The notes below the pieces were generated by a model. It did no database searches. It saw only the letters and a list, made by a program, of their open reading frames with translations, and was not told the origin of the DNA. The position numbers and the translations under genes are program-made. A stretch of DNA of 64,000 nucleotides from Colwellia sp. MB02u-6 (GTDB lineage: Bacteria > Pseudomonadota > Gammaproteobacteria > Enterobacterales > Alteromonadaceae), in the NCBI RefSeq assembly GCF_014077095.1, contig NZ_JACGVG010000038.1, forward strand, positions 310,001 to 374,000, read 5' to 3'. Below are positions 19,084 to 29,494 of the stretch, piece by piece (the first letter of the stretch is position 1; every line of letters begins with the position of its first letter).

Positions 19084-19335
19084 CGAAAAAATATCTGAAT
19101 TTTTTTTGATGGGATATATCTGTTTAACTACTGACTTACCTCGCTAAGGGCAAATAGGTAAAGACTATTTCCTGCGTTATGGATTTCAACAATATTTCTA
19201 TATCGCTGTCGGTAATTAAGCCAACACCGAGTGCAGCCGTCGAGAATAACTTTTCTTAGCGGCTCAGTCCTACTTCGCACTAGCTTCATCATCCATGCCT
19301 TTTAGCTAATCTTTTATGGAGTTACAAAAGTTTTC
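19084..19335. other. Short gap between ABC and EAL genes
   Basis: No intact gene is seen. The minus strand near 19150-19230 has a short protein-like run (TAALGVGLITDSDIEILL), which may be a remnant, but it is too short to identify. Confidence 0.25.
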
Positions 19336-21963
19336 CTATTTAAGAGAAGCGGGTATATATTCGCCCTCTAAGCTCGCTGGTATTTGGCCATTAGACAAAT
19401 GATTAAGCCAGCTTAGATACTGCTCATAAGACATAGGTTTAGCATAGTAATAACCTTGGCCTATATCGCAACCAAAACTGCGTAAAGTTTCTTCATCTAA
19501 GCTGCTATTGATACCTTCTGCGACCACTTCTAAGCCTAGCCCTTTTGCCATTTTCACTGCCGTTTCCGCAATAACTTTACGTTTATTATTGCTACAAACA
19601 TTTTCAACAAATTCTCGGTCTACTTTTAACTCTTGGAACGGCAACTGATTAATTTGCGACATGGAAGCGTAGCCAGTACCAAAGTCGTCAAGACTGATAG
19701 TAATACCTAATTTAATAAGGTTTTCTATGGTTTCTATTGCGATGTTATTTTGTGCAAAAGAAACAGATTCTGTTAATTCGAAAATGATTTTTTCTGCTTT
19801 AATATCACTGCGATTAATTATCTTGGTAATATCATCAATAAAATTTGCTTGAATAAGGTCTTTACCACTGATGTTGATAGACACCATGTGGTTGAGACCC
19901 GTATGCTCGGTTAGCGCTGCTTGTTGACTCAAGGCGGTTTCTACTACCCATAAGGTTATTGAAGGTATTAAACCAAAATCCTCTGCGACGGGAATAAAAA
20001 TATCAGGTGAAACATGACCAAGTGTTGGATGGTGCCAGCGAATTAAACATTCACTACCACAGACTTTATTGGTTTTTAAATCGATCTGCGGTTGATGAAA
20101 TAACTCAAACCCTTGCGTTGTTATTGCTTGTTGCAGGTCAATGGCCAACTGTATTGATGAAGGACTACTTTGGTTATCTTTTTGCGTGAAGTAAGCCCAT
20201 TTATTTTGCGTTAACTCAGCTTTATTTGCTGCAATTGACGCGTTATTGATCATACTTTTACTTGAGCTATCATGAGCAGAAAAGTTCGCTAAACCAATAT
20301 ACGCGGACAATGGCAGTTTAAGATCTTTAATATAAAAAACATCACGAGCGGCTTGCTGAATTGAGTTAACAAATAGTGCTATATCTTGCTCGTTAAGTGA
20401 ATTGTCAATGACTATAGCTAAGCTGCTATTTTCGAGATAGCAGAGTTTCTCAAATTGCTCAGTGATGTTAAGTACAGCATCATTGAACCTGAACAATGAA
20501 GATAATTTTAGATTTAAGTGTTGAAAGAATTGGACGCGTATTTGTTCATTGATATACAGTTCGATACGGTGAAATTGCTCGGGTTTGATCACTATTACGG
20601 TAAAGTCTTGCTTACCTTCTGCTATTAGCTGACTGATTTTATGGTCTAAATTTGTTTGTCTCGGTAAATGGTTACTTTGGTGGTAAGCAACCATGGCTAG
20701 TTTTTCTTGCTCATTGCGGCGAATACGCTCAGCTAAAGCAAATGCCATAAAGGTGACTTCAATCATGATGGCAAATAGGAGTGCATTACCGGTCAAAAAG
20801 CTATATTCAAGCTGATTAAGCAGCACCAGAGGTTGAATAATAGCGCCACCTAATAAGGGCAACCAGGACAAAAAGTAAAAACGTGCCCATAAAAAATCTC
20901 GTTTCAGGCGGTTAAGAATTAGGAAGAGTACGACAATATAAAATAGTGGCTGCAGAGAGAAAAAAAGTTTAGTTTGTGTTAATTCGTTGAGCGAAAGAGA
21001 ATATAGCCCTAATAAACTTATAACAATACTAAATACAAGTGAATATTTGTAAGCCCAATGTTTTAGACGGTCATAACGTAAAAAATAAAGCGTAAATAAC
21101 AGTAAAAAAATAATCAGTAAAAAATGTGTAAAGATAATATATTTACTGAGTAACTGCATTACCCGGTCGGAGAAAAGAAAATATCCATAACCTGTTAATG
21201 AGGACAGTAATGCAAAAGCAGATAATAAGTAACCAATATACAATAAATACACTTTATCTTTGTCAGCAAAAAATAATACTAAGTTATATATTGCCATGAT
21301 GAGTAATATGCCGATAAATGCGCCATATATTAATTGAGATAGCAGTACTCTTTGTTCGAAGTCTTGCGGGGTAAATAACAGCAGAGGAATATTAGGAGGA
21401 CCAGAATTTTTCACTTTTATCAGGTATTCACTATGGCCGAATTGATTCAGCTTTAGTCTTGCATAAGGGTAAACATTTTGGCTTAACTCTTTTGAGTTGG
21501 CGCGTTTATGGTAAATTTTTTCTGGCGCAGTTAAGGCATTGAGTTGATAAACGATAAAAGTATCAAGCATACTATGTTCGGCCATCAATATTAGTTGCTT
21601 GTTGCCACTACCTTGAATAAAGCTTTTTTGCGCGCTAGTAGTTATCGATGTTTTATCAATAGGATAATGCAGAGATAGTTTTATCCAATAACTTTGCTGT
21701 GCTAATGCATAAGGAATACTATTTAATTTACTAGCGATAAAGTCAGTATTACTTAAGATATTATTAAGGTCAATATTGTTACTTTTATCAATGTAATAGC
21801 TACTATTAATAGTAAAGTCACTATTTAATTCGTTGATGTTTTTTTGGTCAATATTATGAATAAGGCCAGCAAAGCTGACAACAATAGCAAGTAAAATGAT
21901 AGCAATTAAAGCAGTGGAAATTCTTTTGCTGAATTCGGAAAATATCAAGAAATACATACTCAT
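19336..21963 (-). CDS. 7TM-DISM sensor with degenerate GGDEF and an EAL domain
   Basis: The protein has 875 residues. An N-terminal membrane helix (about 11-32) is followed by a DISMED2-like extracellular part, seven close-packed helices (about 205-410), a GGDEF-like domain without a GGDEF motif (the site reads SSLAIVIDN), and a C-terminal EAL domain. The EAL signature reads ECL near residue 636, but the metal and catalytic positions look kept: Glu in ECL, Asn in VSINISG, ELTES, LDDFGTGYA, LKVDREF and AEG. It may break down cyclic-di-GMP in response to an outside signal bound by the DISM domain. It is transcribed alone. Confidence 0.88.
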   Translation of the reverse strand: MSMYFLIFSEFSKRISTALIAIILLAIVVSFAGLIHNIDQKNINELNSDFTINSSYYIDKSNNIDLNNILSNTDFIASKLNSIPYALAQQSYWIKLSLHYPIDKTSITTSAQKSFIQGSGNKQLILMAEHSMLDTFIVYQLNALTAPEKIYHKRANSKELSQNVYPYARLKLNQFGHSEYLIKVKNSGPPNIPLLLFTPQDFEQRVLLSQLIYGAFIGILLIMAIYNLVLFFADKDKVYLLYIGYLLSAFALLSSLTGYGYFLFSDRVMQLLSKYIIFTHFLLIIFLLLFTLYFLRYDRLKHWAYKYSLVFSIVISLLGLYSLSLNELTQTKLFFSLQPLFYIVVLFLILNRLKRDFLWARFYFLSWLPLLGGAIIQPLVLLNQLEYSFLTGNALLFAIMIEVTFMAFALAERIRRNEQEKLAMVAYHQSNHLPRQTNLDHKISQLIAEGKQDFTVIVIKPEQFHRIELYINEQIRVQFFQHLNLKLSSLFRFNDAVLNITEQFEKLCYLENSSLAIVIDNSLNEQDIALFVNSIQQAARDVFYIKDLKLPLSAYIGLANFSAHDSSSKSMINNASIAANKAELTQNKWAYFTQKDNQSSPSSIQLAIDLQQAITTQGFELFHQPQIDLKTNKVCGSECLIRWHHPTLGHVSPDIFIPVAEDFGLIPSITLWVVETALSQQAALTEHTGLNHMVSINISGKDLIQANFIDDITKIINRSDIKAEKIIFELTESVSFAQNNIAIETIENLIKLGITISLDDFGTGYASMSQINQLPFQELKVDREFVENVCSNNKRKVIAETAVKMAKGLGLEVVAEGINSSLDEETLRSFGCDIGQGYYYAKPMSYEQYLSWLNHLSNGQIPASLEGEYIPASLK

Positions 21964-22435
21964 CTAAGTGAATGATAATTCGGAATGTTGCTCTTGCGAT
22001 TAACTTTTCAAGACTCACCACATTTTTGTTACGGCAAACATTATTTCGCTCAACAGCTTGTAGTCTTATGCTTAACTTATGTTTGTTAGATATTTTTACT
22101 AGATTATATTACCTTGCTATACATAATCATTGCACGTTAAAGGTGCTACATCGTACAAATAACTAAAAAGTACAACTAACGCTATAAGCAGTAAAATAAG
22201 CAGTGAAAAATCGACGGTTCAATAGTCGCTAAAAAATTTAATATTTCTATTACCAATAATGTAACAGAAATATTACTATTAAGTCACTATTTTAGTATTA
22301 ATGAAATTATTTGTAATAAAATTCAACGACTAGAGCGTAAAATAAGCTTGTCAAAGATAAGGCTTTGAGTGGTCTATTTTATAAATAAAATTAAATCAAA
22401 CGTCAGAAAATAAACAGCGGTAAGTGGAATTAACA
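21964..22435. other. AT-rich gap
   Basis: I see no gene, RNA or clear regulatory site here. It should hold the promoter of the minus-strand EAL gene at its left edge. Confidence 0.35.
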
Positions 22436-22735
22436 TGATAAATATGGATTTCAATAAGCGTGTTGTTATCAATAAAGAAATACAAGCTCAGCAAGCCCTT
22501 TATCTGGTAATAGTGCAAGCCATTAATGCTTAAAAAGCATGAGATTGGCTATGCTCTTTTTATGGTTGAATATAAAGTGGGAGAAATAAAACGGGAGAAA
22601 ATTTTGCTCGATATAATGACCCTTTAGGCGAGGAGGACTTTGTCCTTTCAGGGACTTTTTCTGATGAAAATGTCGATATCCCAGTGGGTAACCATTTCCG
22701 CTATTTTGATGGGTTAAGTCTTGCGCTGACTTAAT
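22436..22735 (+). pseudogene. Decayed ChrR-type cupin gene
   Basis: Starting at an ATG at 22436 the text reads MINMDFNKRVVINKE, which resembles the start of ChrR-like cupins (DFTQRAVVHS in the intact copy at 28 kb). A frameshifted ASPLSG follows. Later in another frame comes EDFVLSGTFSDENVDIPVGNHFRYFDG, which parallels EFVVLDGVFQDESGDFPVGSYVRN of the intact gene. The middle metal-binding His block is lost. It is a remnant of a second, diverged cupin of the same family. Confidence 0.6.
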
Positions 22736-22957
22736 GCCTTTGGGTACTTACTTAGCAAATGCTGCTAGTACTTTCTTATTCAAAGTTTATCTATCTTAAA
22801 CCCTATATGGGTATTAATGATAGGCAGTTACACAGCTTTTATTACAGAGTCCTTAAAATATTTCCAGTTTTAGTTGACCACTACATAAGCATGAAGGGGC
22901 GACACTCATTTGACATCACGGGTCAACTATATTTATTGGCCGTGATGTCATTATTTA

Positions 22958-24169
22958 TTATGAGTTATTCACAATAGGTTTTGTTGTAAATAGACCTTCT
23001 GTTTTTTTTGAATATTTTTTCCCATTCAAAAATTGACCTATAAATGTTCCTCTAACCAAATAATGATAGGTAGCTAAACAAATAACCATTGTGCCAACTA
23101 CAACAATCAATAATTTTAATATCGCATGTAATTGCCAATCGGCAATAAATCCTGGTAAAAAAGCTGTTAAGGGTAAATGAAGTAAATAGACCCAATAAGA
23201 CGAATCTGATATGTACCTCATTCTTGCTGATTGATTGCTTCCATAACGAATAAATAAACCTGTAATACCAAAAATAAATAACCAGGTTGTCAACGATTTT
23301 ATAATTAGCATCAGTGTAATCATTTCATTAACTGACTCCTTCATAACAAAATGAACCGTAAATAAAACAAGTCCCAACATCAAACAAAGCCAATCTGACT
23401 GCATCATTGTCTTTAACAGATGCTTTGATTTAAATAACAACCAACCAACTAAATAGAAAGATAAATAAAAAATAAAAACACTTATATCTGGAATCCATTT
23501 ATAAAACGAATTCTCTATTGCCTTAGGTTCTATTAGAGAATAAATTAGAAATGTTATTCCACTTAAAATTAATACCCGATATTTTGTTTGCTGTATTAGC
23601 CAGCTAAAAGTATTAGAGATCCTATTTGACAGAGAAGGTAATTTTCTAAAAACGAGGCCTAAAGATATCGAAAAGGCTGAGAAGAAAATTAAATAATACA
23701 AAAACCACAAGTGTTTCGTACTTCCTGGGATTAAATCGCCTGGAAAAGAAAAATCAGACAAGGTAGACGCAAACGCAGTGGTGCCCCCACTAAATACTAG
23801 CCTACTATAATCAAAAGCAAAATTACAGAGAGGAGAAAGTATTACAATAAATACGGCAAAAGGTAACCCAACTCTTAAAAATCTATTGGTAATACTTTGC
23901 AAAGGGCCCTTGCTATAAAAAAGCATAGCACCAAAAAAACCAGCGATTAAATAGAAATGTTGCATTCTAAAAGCATGAACAAAATCTGTAATATAATCAT
24001 TTAAAATATGAGTAGAAATGGGATCTTGCATCCATGCATCAATATTAATGGAATGTAAAGAGGCCCGGTAGGTTAAGGTTGTATGAAATATTACTCCTAA
24101 TAGCATTAGTATTGCGCGCAAGGAGTCTAACGAGTATAAACGCTCGGTTTTATAAGCTTTTGATTTCAT
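22958..24169 (-). CDS. Acyltransferase 3 family membrane protein (OpgC-like)
   Basis: I choose the ATG at 24167-24169 over an upstream TTG. The protein then has 403 residues. It opens with ERLYSLDSLRAILMLLGVIFH, the acyltransferase 3 signature with the key His, and has about ten hydrophobic helices. OpgC/MdoC adds succinyl groups to osmoregulated glucans and has the same opening, but other family members modify exopolysaccharide or lipid, so the substrate is open. It stands alone between a cupin relic and an IS3 relic. Confidence 0.85.
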   Translation of the reverse strand: MKSKAYKTERLYSLDSLRAILMLLGVIFHTTLTYRASLHSINIDAWMQDPISTHILNDYITDFVHAFRMQHFYLIAGFFGAMLFYSKGPLQSITNRFLRVGLPFAVFIVILSPLCNFAFDYSRLVFSGGTTAFASTLSDFSFPGDLIPGSTKHLWFLYYLIFFSAFSISLGLVFRKLPSLSNRISNTFSWLIQQTKYRVLILSGITFLIYSLIEPKAIENSFYKWIPDISVFIFYLSFYLVGWLLFKSKHLLKTMMQSDWLCLMLGLVLFTVHFVMKESVNEMITLMLIIKSLTTWLFIFGITGLFIRYGSNQSARMRYISDSSYWVYLLHLPLTAFLPGFIADWQLHAILKLLIVVVGTMVICLATYHYLVRGTFIGQFLNGKKYSKKTEGLFTTKPIVNNS

Positions 24170-24239
24170 TTGATCTAATATTGTAATAACAAGACGGATG
24201 TAGGGTAAATGTATAGATCTCAATTGTCCATCTTATAAT

Positions 24240-25480
24240 AACCGGACTACCTATACAATCTGTTACACACTCCAAGCCAGTCCAACAGTCAGTATGGCAT
24301 GAAAATCTTTAAGTTCTACTTTTACCAACTTTGGCAGTAATTCGCTTAGCTTTAAGTAGTTAAGTAAAATGGTCATGGTTTTGTAGTTTATCCAGTACTT
24401 AACTCTGACTCATTGGGGCTTATTCCTGCATTGTACTTATGTGGCTTAGTCTTATTATAATAATTTATCTCTGAATATTTTCGCTAAGTATTGAACGCCT
24501 TACTCCGAGTGAAACATTAATTTATGCGTATTGGGTTGTTGTCTATTCACTGCATCACGTAAGGCTCTGTTTGCTAAGTTTGCATCAAGTGCTTGAGCTC
24601 GTGTGTACTTCACGACTTCCTTACTCGTTAAATCAAGTACAGAAGTTAAATAACTCCAGCCTTGATATGTTTTTAAATAGGTAACGTCACCAACCAAGGC
24701 GTATTGATTGGGTCAGGGTTAAAGTGACGTTTAAGTAAATTAGCCATCTATTGTGCTAATTACTTGAACTTGGATAGTAGTGCCGATCCTTAGGTATTAT
24801 GGCCTTTATATTTAGTTTCTTCATTAAGGTATGCGTTTTATGTACACCTATTACATGACTAAGTTCAATTAGTTCTGCATGAATACGACGTTTTCAATCG
24901 GTATTTTCAGAATCAATTGAGATACTATTAATTAAGTTCATTACGTTTGTTGTCGCTATATTAGCCGTTACTCGACGGTAATAATAACTGCTTTAAACTA
25001 ACATCAAAAACTCGACATAATTCATTGATTTTATATTGAGGCTCTGTTTTCTTTATATTTTTGATTAATTCAAATTTGGATTGTTGCGTATGAGAAAGCT
25101 GCAGATTTTTTAATATTTCATTATTCTCTTATGATTTCTTTAATTGCTCCTATAATAATTTGATTCGTTGTTGGTCAACGGTGATCACATTAAAACTTGA
25201 GGAGTATGACCCGATACTTCAGCTAAGTATTGCCTTTTCAAGCGAGCAATAGCTGAGGCAAAAGCACCTGAGATATCTTATGTTTTTTGTTGGTATAGTT
25301 TTCTTCTACCATTAACTTTGAATATTCTAGCGTTTGATTAGGAATGTAACTAATTTCTTCTGGTCATTTGAATACCTTTAAGCCTTAACTTATTTTAAGT
25401 TATAAATCCTTTCAATTTCATTAAACCATTACAGATGTCTTTGTGATATCAACAGAGACACCTAACTTTGTGACAACAGA
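24240..25480 (-). mobile_element. Broken IS3-family element (OrfA and OrfB remnants)
   Basis: Minus-strand pieces in order are: an OrfA-like part (YSKLMVEENYTNKK, then FASAIARLKRQYLAEVSGHTP at about 25190-25360), an OrfB helix-turn-helix part (HVIGVHKTHTLMKKLNIKA at about 24780-24870), MANLLKRHFNPDP near 24720, and an integrase-core part (VGDVTYLKTYQGWSYLTSVL and TRAQALDANLANRALRDAVN) at 24500-24697. Stops and frameshifts separate them. It is a different IS3 type from the remnants at 6922 and 37170. No intact transposase remains. Confidence 0.75.
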
Positions 25481-25808
25481 TTGGATGCTTGTTATATTAT
25501 GGCACTCTTTTATGATCAAACTTATTCTGATTAACATGTATATGCGCCAACTCAATAGAGTGAAAAAAACAAAGTTACTGAGTGTTTTGTAGGTACTCAA
25601 TACTCTCTGCCTGCAAATAAAAACGCTCTTTACAGTTAGCTAGTTAATACTTGCCATGGTCAAGGTATGTTAAAGCTAAATGCTGAAGAGCAGACGGAAA
25701 AATGGTAAATGAAGCGTTACTTTTTAAACTTGCAGTTCACCGTTAACTGGCGAAGTATAGCTAAAATTCGTGGCTAAGATAGCCTGTAATTCATGAGGAA
25801 TAAAAAAC

Positions 25809-26501
25809 ATGTGCGGTCGGTTTAATACAACATTTGATACGGGAGTTAAAAAACTTTATACCAGCTTAAAAATTAACAAGGTAATTGATAACCCGATTGA
25901 TAGTCGTTGTGTAAAAGCGGCGGATACCATTTCCATTGTCAGGAATGTGGGTGAACAACGGCGCGTGGAAAATGCTACTTGGTGGTTATTGTTAGATCAA
26001 ACAGTAAATGGTTTTAAACCGTCTAAATTTACTTCATTTAATACACGATATGATAAGTTAAATACTCCAAGAAGTGCAGGTTATCAAGCGTACCGTAGTT
26101 CACGGTGTATTATTGCAGTTAAAGGTTTTGGTGAAACTGAATTTGTGAATAAAAAACCTATACATTATTACGATATGGCAGCAGAGTCAGGTGGATTAAT
26201 ACTTGGGGGTTTGTGTCGTGAATGGAAGCACAAAGCTACAGGTGAAATAAAACTTAGCTGCTCGGTTATCACCCTGCCACCACACCCAAAGTTGATGAAA
26301 ATTCACAGTAAAGCAATGCCGCTAATTCTACCGCAAGAATCACTATTAGTAGATAGGTGGCTAAATCCTCAATTTAATGAAGTTGAGCAATTTGAACACT
26401 TGCTACAACCCCATATTCCACAAAACCTTATTGCTCACCAGATTGATAAACCTATGACTTATACAACGATCTCAGAGTCACAGATTATTAACCATGATTG
26501 A
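25809..26501 (+). CDS. SRAP family protein (abasic-site DNA crosslinking, YedK/HMCES type)
   Basis: The protein has 230 residues and starts MCGRFN, so Cys2 becomes the N-terminal catalytic residue after Met removal. In YedK and HMCES this Cys forms a covalent bond with abasic sites in single-stranded DNA and protects them. GGLCREW and the block IHSKAMPLILP near residue 164, with the active-site His, also match the family. The usual GFYEW motif reads GFGETEF, keeping the Glu. The gene is alone and follows a large IS relic; a possible remnant frame lies just after it. Confidence 0.88.
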   Translation: MCGRFNTTFDTGVKKLYTSLKINKVIDNPIDSRCVKAADTISIVRNVGEQRRVENATWWLLLDQTVNGFKPSKFTSFNTRYDKLNTPRSAGYQAYRSSRCIIAVKGFGETEFVNKKPIHYYDMAAESGGLILGGLCREWKHKATGEIKLSCSVITLPPHPKLMKIHSKAMPLILPQESLLVDRWLNPQFNEVEQFEHLLQPHIPQNLIAHQIDKPMTYTTISESQIINHD

Positions 26502-26885
26502 TTCTATATGTTGGCCTTAGCGCTCAATAAATATTGTCTTTTTTAGAACCAGTTGTCATCATTGGGCAGAAAATATCTTATTTCAACAAGTGTTTAACAC
26601 GTGTTTTGATAGAAAATATGACACTTCAGCAGATGTAGCTAATGAACGGACATTATCCATTATTGACTTGATAAGCTAATACAAATTTAGCACAAAAAGT
26701 AGATGTTTAAACATGAAAAAACTAGGATTATTTGGTTTGGTAGCAAAGTAGGGCTGCTCCATCATAGTTGGTCTTAATCATTAAGTGAAATATGAACTTA
26801 GCATCAGACTTACTTAAAGTTTAATGAGTGATATTTAAAGCGTAATATGGCCATTAACGAATTAGAGATAAATAAAAAATTGCTG
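26502..26885. other. Gap with a short protein-like frame
   Basis: From about 26530 to 26680 the plus strand reads RTSCHHWAENILFQQVF, then DTSADVANERTLSIIDL and a stop. It has no clear start codon and I do not recognise it. The rest of the gap shows nothing. Confidence 0.25.
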
Positions 26886-27461
26886 TTACGTTTCATAATA
26901 ACAAAACCTTAAGATTTCATAGGCTGCTCGGGTTTTGAGAAAGTCATCTGAGCAGCCGCCTTTATCAGGGTGATTAATGAAAACCTTTTTTTGGTAAGCC
27001 TGACGTATCTTAGACCAATCCACACCTTGATCTAGCCCTAACGTCGTCAAAGCATCGCCAACCTTATCTACCGCCTGATATTTTTGCCAAAAACTAGCAA
27101 AAAGTGATTCAACCTCTTCAATGGTGATGTTATTCAAATTAGACCAATCCAAATAGTAGTGGGCCAGATCATTATCGCGCGTGGTCAGGGCGTTTTTAAC
27201 ACTAGCGCAATGTGGTATCAGACAGATTTCTAAAGGAAAAGTTGTCAGTGAAAAACCCTCTGTTTTAATATCATGTTGAATTTGATAAAGCGCATTCATA
27301 ACAAAAAAATTCTTTTGGAAAATAGCTATCTGAGGGGCGACATCCGTTAGAATAAGCGCAAGAAAGTCCTGTTCACAAAGATTCACCAAATCAAGCAGAG
27401 AGCAAGCACTTTTCTGCTCTCTTAAATATCTCAGTATCAAAATAATTAAAGGATTGGTCAT
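26886..27461 (-). CDS. DnaJ-related protein with C-terminal J domain
   Basis: The protein has 191 residues. The first 110 (PLIILILRYLREQ, LLDLVNLCEQ, HDIKTEGFSL) match the DNAJ-related N-terminal domain found in many marine gammaproteobacteria. The last 60 form a short J domain with the essential HPD motif in NHPDKGG, preceded by RQAYQKKVF and followed by AAYEIL. It should stimulate an Hsp70 ATPase; its client is unknown. No chaperone gene is adjacent. Confidence 0.85.
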   Translation of the reverse strand: MTNPLIILILRYLREQKSACSLLDLVNLCEQDFLALILTDVAPQIAIFQKNFFVMNALYQIQHDIKTEGFSLTTFPLEICLIPHCASVKNALTTRDNDLAHYYLDWSNLNNITIEEVESLFASFWQKYQAVDKVGDALTTLGLDQGVDWSKIRQAYQKKVFINHPDKGGCSDDFLKTRAAYEILRFCYYET

Positions 27462-27897
27462 ATATTTCAGTTCCCTTTCTATTTATTGCACACACATTAC
27501 TGTCAGCGGGCACAGTATAAGTTAGCGTTAACCGGTTAGAGTCAAGAGTATCTTGCCCGCTCTTAATCAGACCATAGCAATAATGAGGATGTCAGGTCAA
27601 AATAGTACTATCTATTAAGCTTTTCAGCTCAGCAAAAATATCCGCGGTTAGTGAATAGAAAGCCATTTATGAAGATATAAAGGAGCGCTTAATAGACTTT
27701 TTAGGCACGAAATCTGAACATTACAGAATATAGACAGGAAAGATAAATCAATAGACACAAATTCATTAGCCAGAAATTATTTGATATATACTGTCAAATG
27801 ACACGCTTTATTTAAACGATAAAAAATTTTAGTAAAACTCAATTAAAGATATAGCATGTCCCTTTATTTACTCCCTGTTTATTCTTTGTTTAAAAAA
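27462..27897. other. AT-rich gap
   Basis: No gene or strong hairpin was found. Small imperfect repeats are present but nothing I can name. Confidence 0.35.
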
Positions 27898-28590
27898 TTA
27901 GTTCGCCGCTTGAATCCGTTTTATCTGGTTGCTTACATCAGATAAATTTCCTATTTTAACCCAAAATTTTGCGCCATTACTTTTTGCTGCTACTGTTAAT
28001 GTGTCGCCTAAAGGTAAACGCATCCAGCTATGCTTTTGCAGTAAATCATTTTGTGCTTGTAATTCCCCGGCTAATACTAATACCTCTGCACCTTCAGGAA
28101 CTGATAAACTCATTTTTGTATTCGGTTCAAAATAATAAACCGACACTTCTTCATATTTGTCTTTGTATAACGGGGTAATAGAGACGCCAACCGTTTGCGA
28201 AGGAATCGCTGACATTTTTTTGATCTGTAGGCGAATATGCGTTCTATCTTTAGGTTGAAATTGCCACAATTTTACAAAAATAATACAGCCGTTATCAGAG
28301 CGTGGCGTATGACTAGATTGCGGAGGATTTCGAACATACGAGCCTACAGGGAAATCTCCACTTTCATCTTGAAATACACCGTCAAGTACAACAAATTCTT
28401 CGCCACCAGTATGAACATGAGGAGAAAATTTACTGCCTTTTGCGTATCGCACTATGCTGGTTGCTCTAGCCACCTCGCCACCCACTCTATCTAGAGGTTT
28501 TCTTTCAACGCCTGGCATAGGTGAGGCTAACCAGTCTAATGAGGCACTATGAACAACGGCTCTTTGCGTAAAATCATCAAAAATTCCCAC
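27898..28590 (-). CDS. ChrR-like double cupin protein
   Basis: The protein has 230 residues. The first cupin has RYAKGSKFSPHVHTGGEEF near residue 50, with the two His and Glu of a metal site, followed by FPVGSYVRNPPQSSH. The second half (about 125-225) is a weaker cupin with no clear metal ligands. The fold and the GVERKPLDRVGGEVARATS block match the C-terminal domain of ChrR, the zinc anti-sigma factor for singlet oxygen stress. The N-terminal zinc domain and an ECF sigma gene are missing, so it is probably an enzyme or sensor and not an anti-sigma factor. It lies 80 bases after the GST gene in the same direction. Confidence 0.8.
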   Translation of the reverse strand: MGIFDDFTQRAVVHSASLDWLASPMPGVERKPLDRVGGEVARATSIVRYAKGSKFSPHVHTGGEEFVVLDGVFQDESGDFPVGSYVRNPPQSSHTPRSDNGCIIFVKLWQFQPKDRTHIRLQIKKMSAIPSQTVGVSITPLYKDKYEEVSVYYFEPNTKMSLSVPEGAEVLVLAGELQAQNDLLQKHSWMRLPLGDTLTVAAKSNGAKFWVKIGNLSDVSNQIKRIQAAN

Positions 28591-28670
28591 AAGTAAATCC
28601 TAGTTAAAAAGAGTAAAGGGGAGCGAGTCGTTAATGGCATTAAAGCGGTTAAACAACTCGCGATATAGTT

Positions 28671-29288
28671 TTATTTAAGGCTTTGTCGGTCTTGTATCTT
28701 TGCACGCCATGCAAGTAAATGTGTATATTGACTTGGCACGGTTAGTTTACCAAAATCAGCAAAAGCAAGACCTGCGAATAAGGTGATATCAGCCATCGTA
28801 AATTCGTTACCGGCGACATAAGGCGCGGTACTTAATACGGTATTAAAATATTTAAAACCGGCCAGTACATTTTTAGCTTGTTTATTGCCCCATGCTTTAT
28901 TTTGGTCTATTTCAAGATCGGGTCCTAAACCATCAGTTGCATGATGAAAATAAGTAGCGGCAGCATCAAGTACCATAAATTCAGCTCTGCGTTGCATCAT
29001 GTTAATAACAGCACGCTCTTTAGCAGACGTTCCTGTTAATGAAATACCGGCAAATGTGTGATCGATATATTCAATAATAGCTGAACATTCAGAAATATAG
29101 CTACCATCATCTAATTCGAGTACTGGAACACCAGCAGTTGGATTTTTTACTAGGAAAGCATCACTTCTATGCTCAGCGTTCATTACGTCAACAGCAACAA
29201 AAGTAACCTGGTCTAGCGCATTTTTTTCAGCTAAAGCCATTCGAACACGAAGTGGATTAGGAAAACCTTCAACATCATATATTTTCAT
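28671..29288 (-). CDS. Glutathione S-transferase family protein
   Basis: The ATG at 29288 is preferred over an in-frame GTG at 29300, because GTGGAA then serves as ribosome-binding site. The protein has 205 residues. An N-terminal thioredoxin-like domain (KIYDVEGFPNPLRVRMALAEK) has the glutathione-binding GVPVLELDDG and ECSAIIEYID motifs, and an all-helical C-terminal domain contains the N-capping motif FTMADITLF. Its substrate is unknown. It heads a likely GST-cupin operon, divergent from an FAD oxidase and a TetR gene, which fits a response to toxic or oxidised compounds. Confidence 0.9.
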   Translation of the reverse strand: MKIYDVEGFPNPLRVRMALAEKNALDQVTFVAVDVMNAEHRSDAFLVKNPTAGVPVLELDDGSYISECSAIIEYIDHTFAGISLTGTSAKERAVINMMQRRAEFMVLDAAATYFHHATDGLGPDLEIDQNKAWGNKQAKNVLAGFKYFNTVLSTAPYVAGNEFTMADITLFAGLAFADFGKLTVPSQYTHLLAWRAKIQDRQSLK

Positions 29289-29374
29289 TTTTATTTCCAC
29301 TTAATGAGTGTATTTAAATAAGTATTATTTTATTTACCGTCAACTTACTTATTTTTATCTAACAATTAAGTTAT

Positions 29375-29392
29375 CTATCTATTGGTAGGTAG
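29375..29392. promoter_or_regulatory. TetR-type operator-like site A
   Basis: The 18 bases ctatctattggtaggtag form a near-dyad (CTAtCtA against TAGgTAG). They match site B at 14 of 18 positions. The site lies in the divergent region about 90 bases upstream of the GST start, where it could control the GST-cupin promoter. A TetR gene is 1.4 kb away. Confidence 0.5.
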
Positions 29393-29494
29393 CTTGGTTG
29401 TTTTTATATCAATTGTCAAATGTTAACTAATAGCTAAATATAGATTCTAGCGCGTTGCAAAATGACTTGCTTTTAAATTGAACGCTAGTTAATA

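Noticed and set aside
22759-22977. 72-codon plus-strand open frame overlapping the acyltransferase end
   Set aside because: It has no ribosome site, no similarity that I recognise and overlaps the end of a convincing gene.
24500-24697. Intact short transposase gene
   Set aside because: It is one frame of a larger broken IS3 OrfB; the flanking parts lie in other frames.
27898-28590. Cupin as ChrR anti-sigma factor
   Set aside because: The N-terminal zinc-binding domain and an adjacent ECF sigma gene are both missing.
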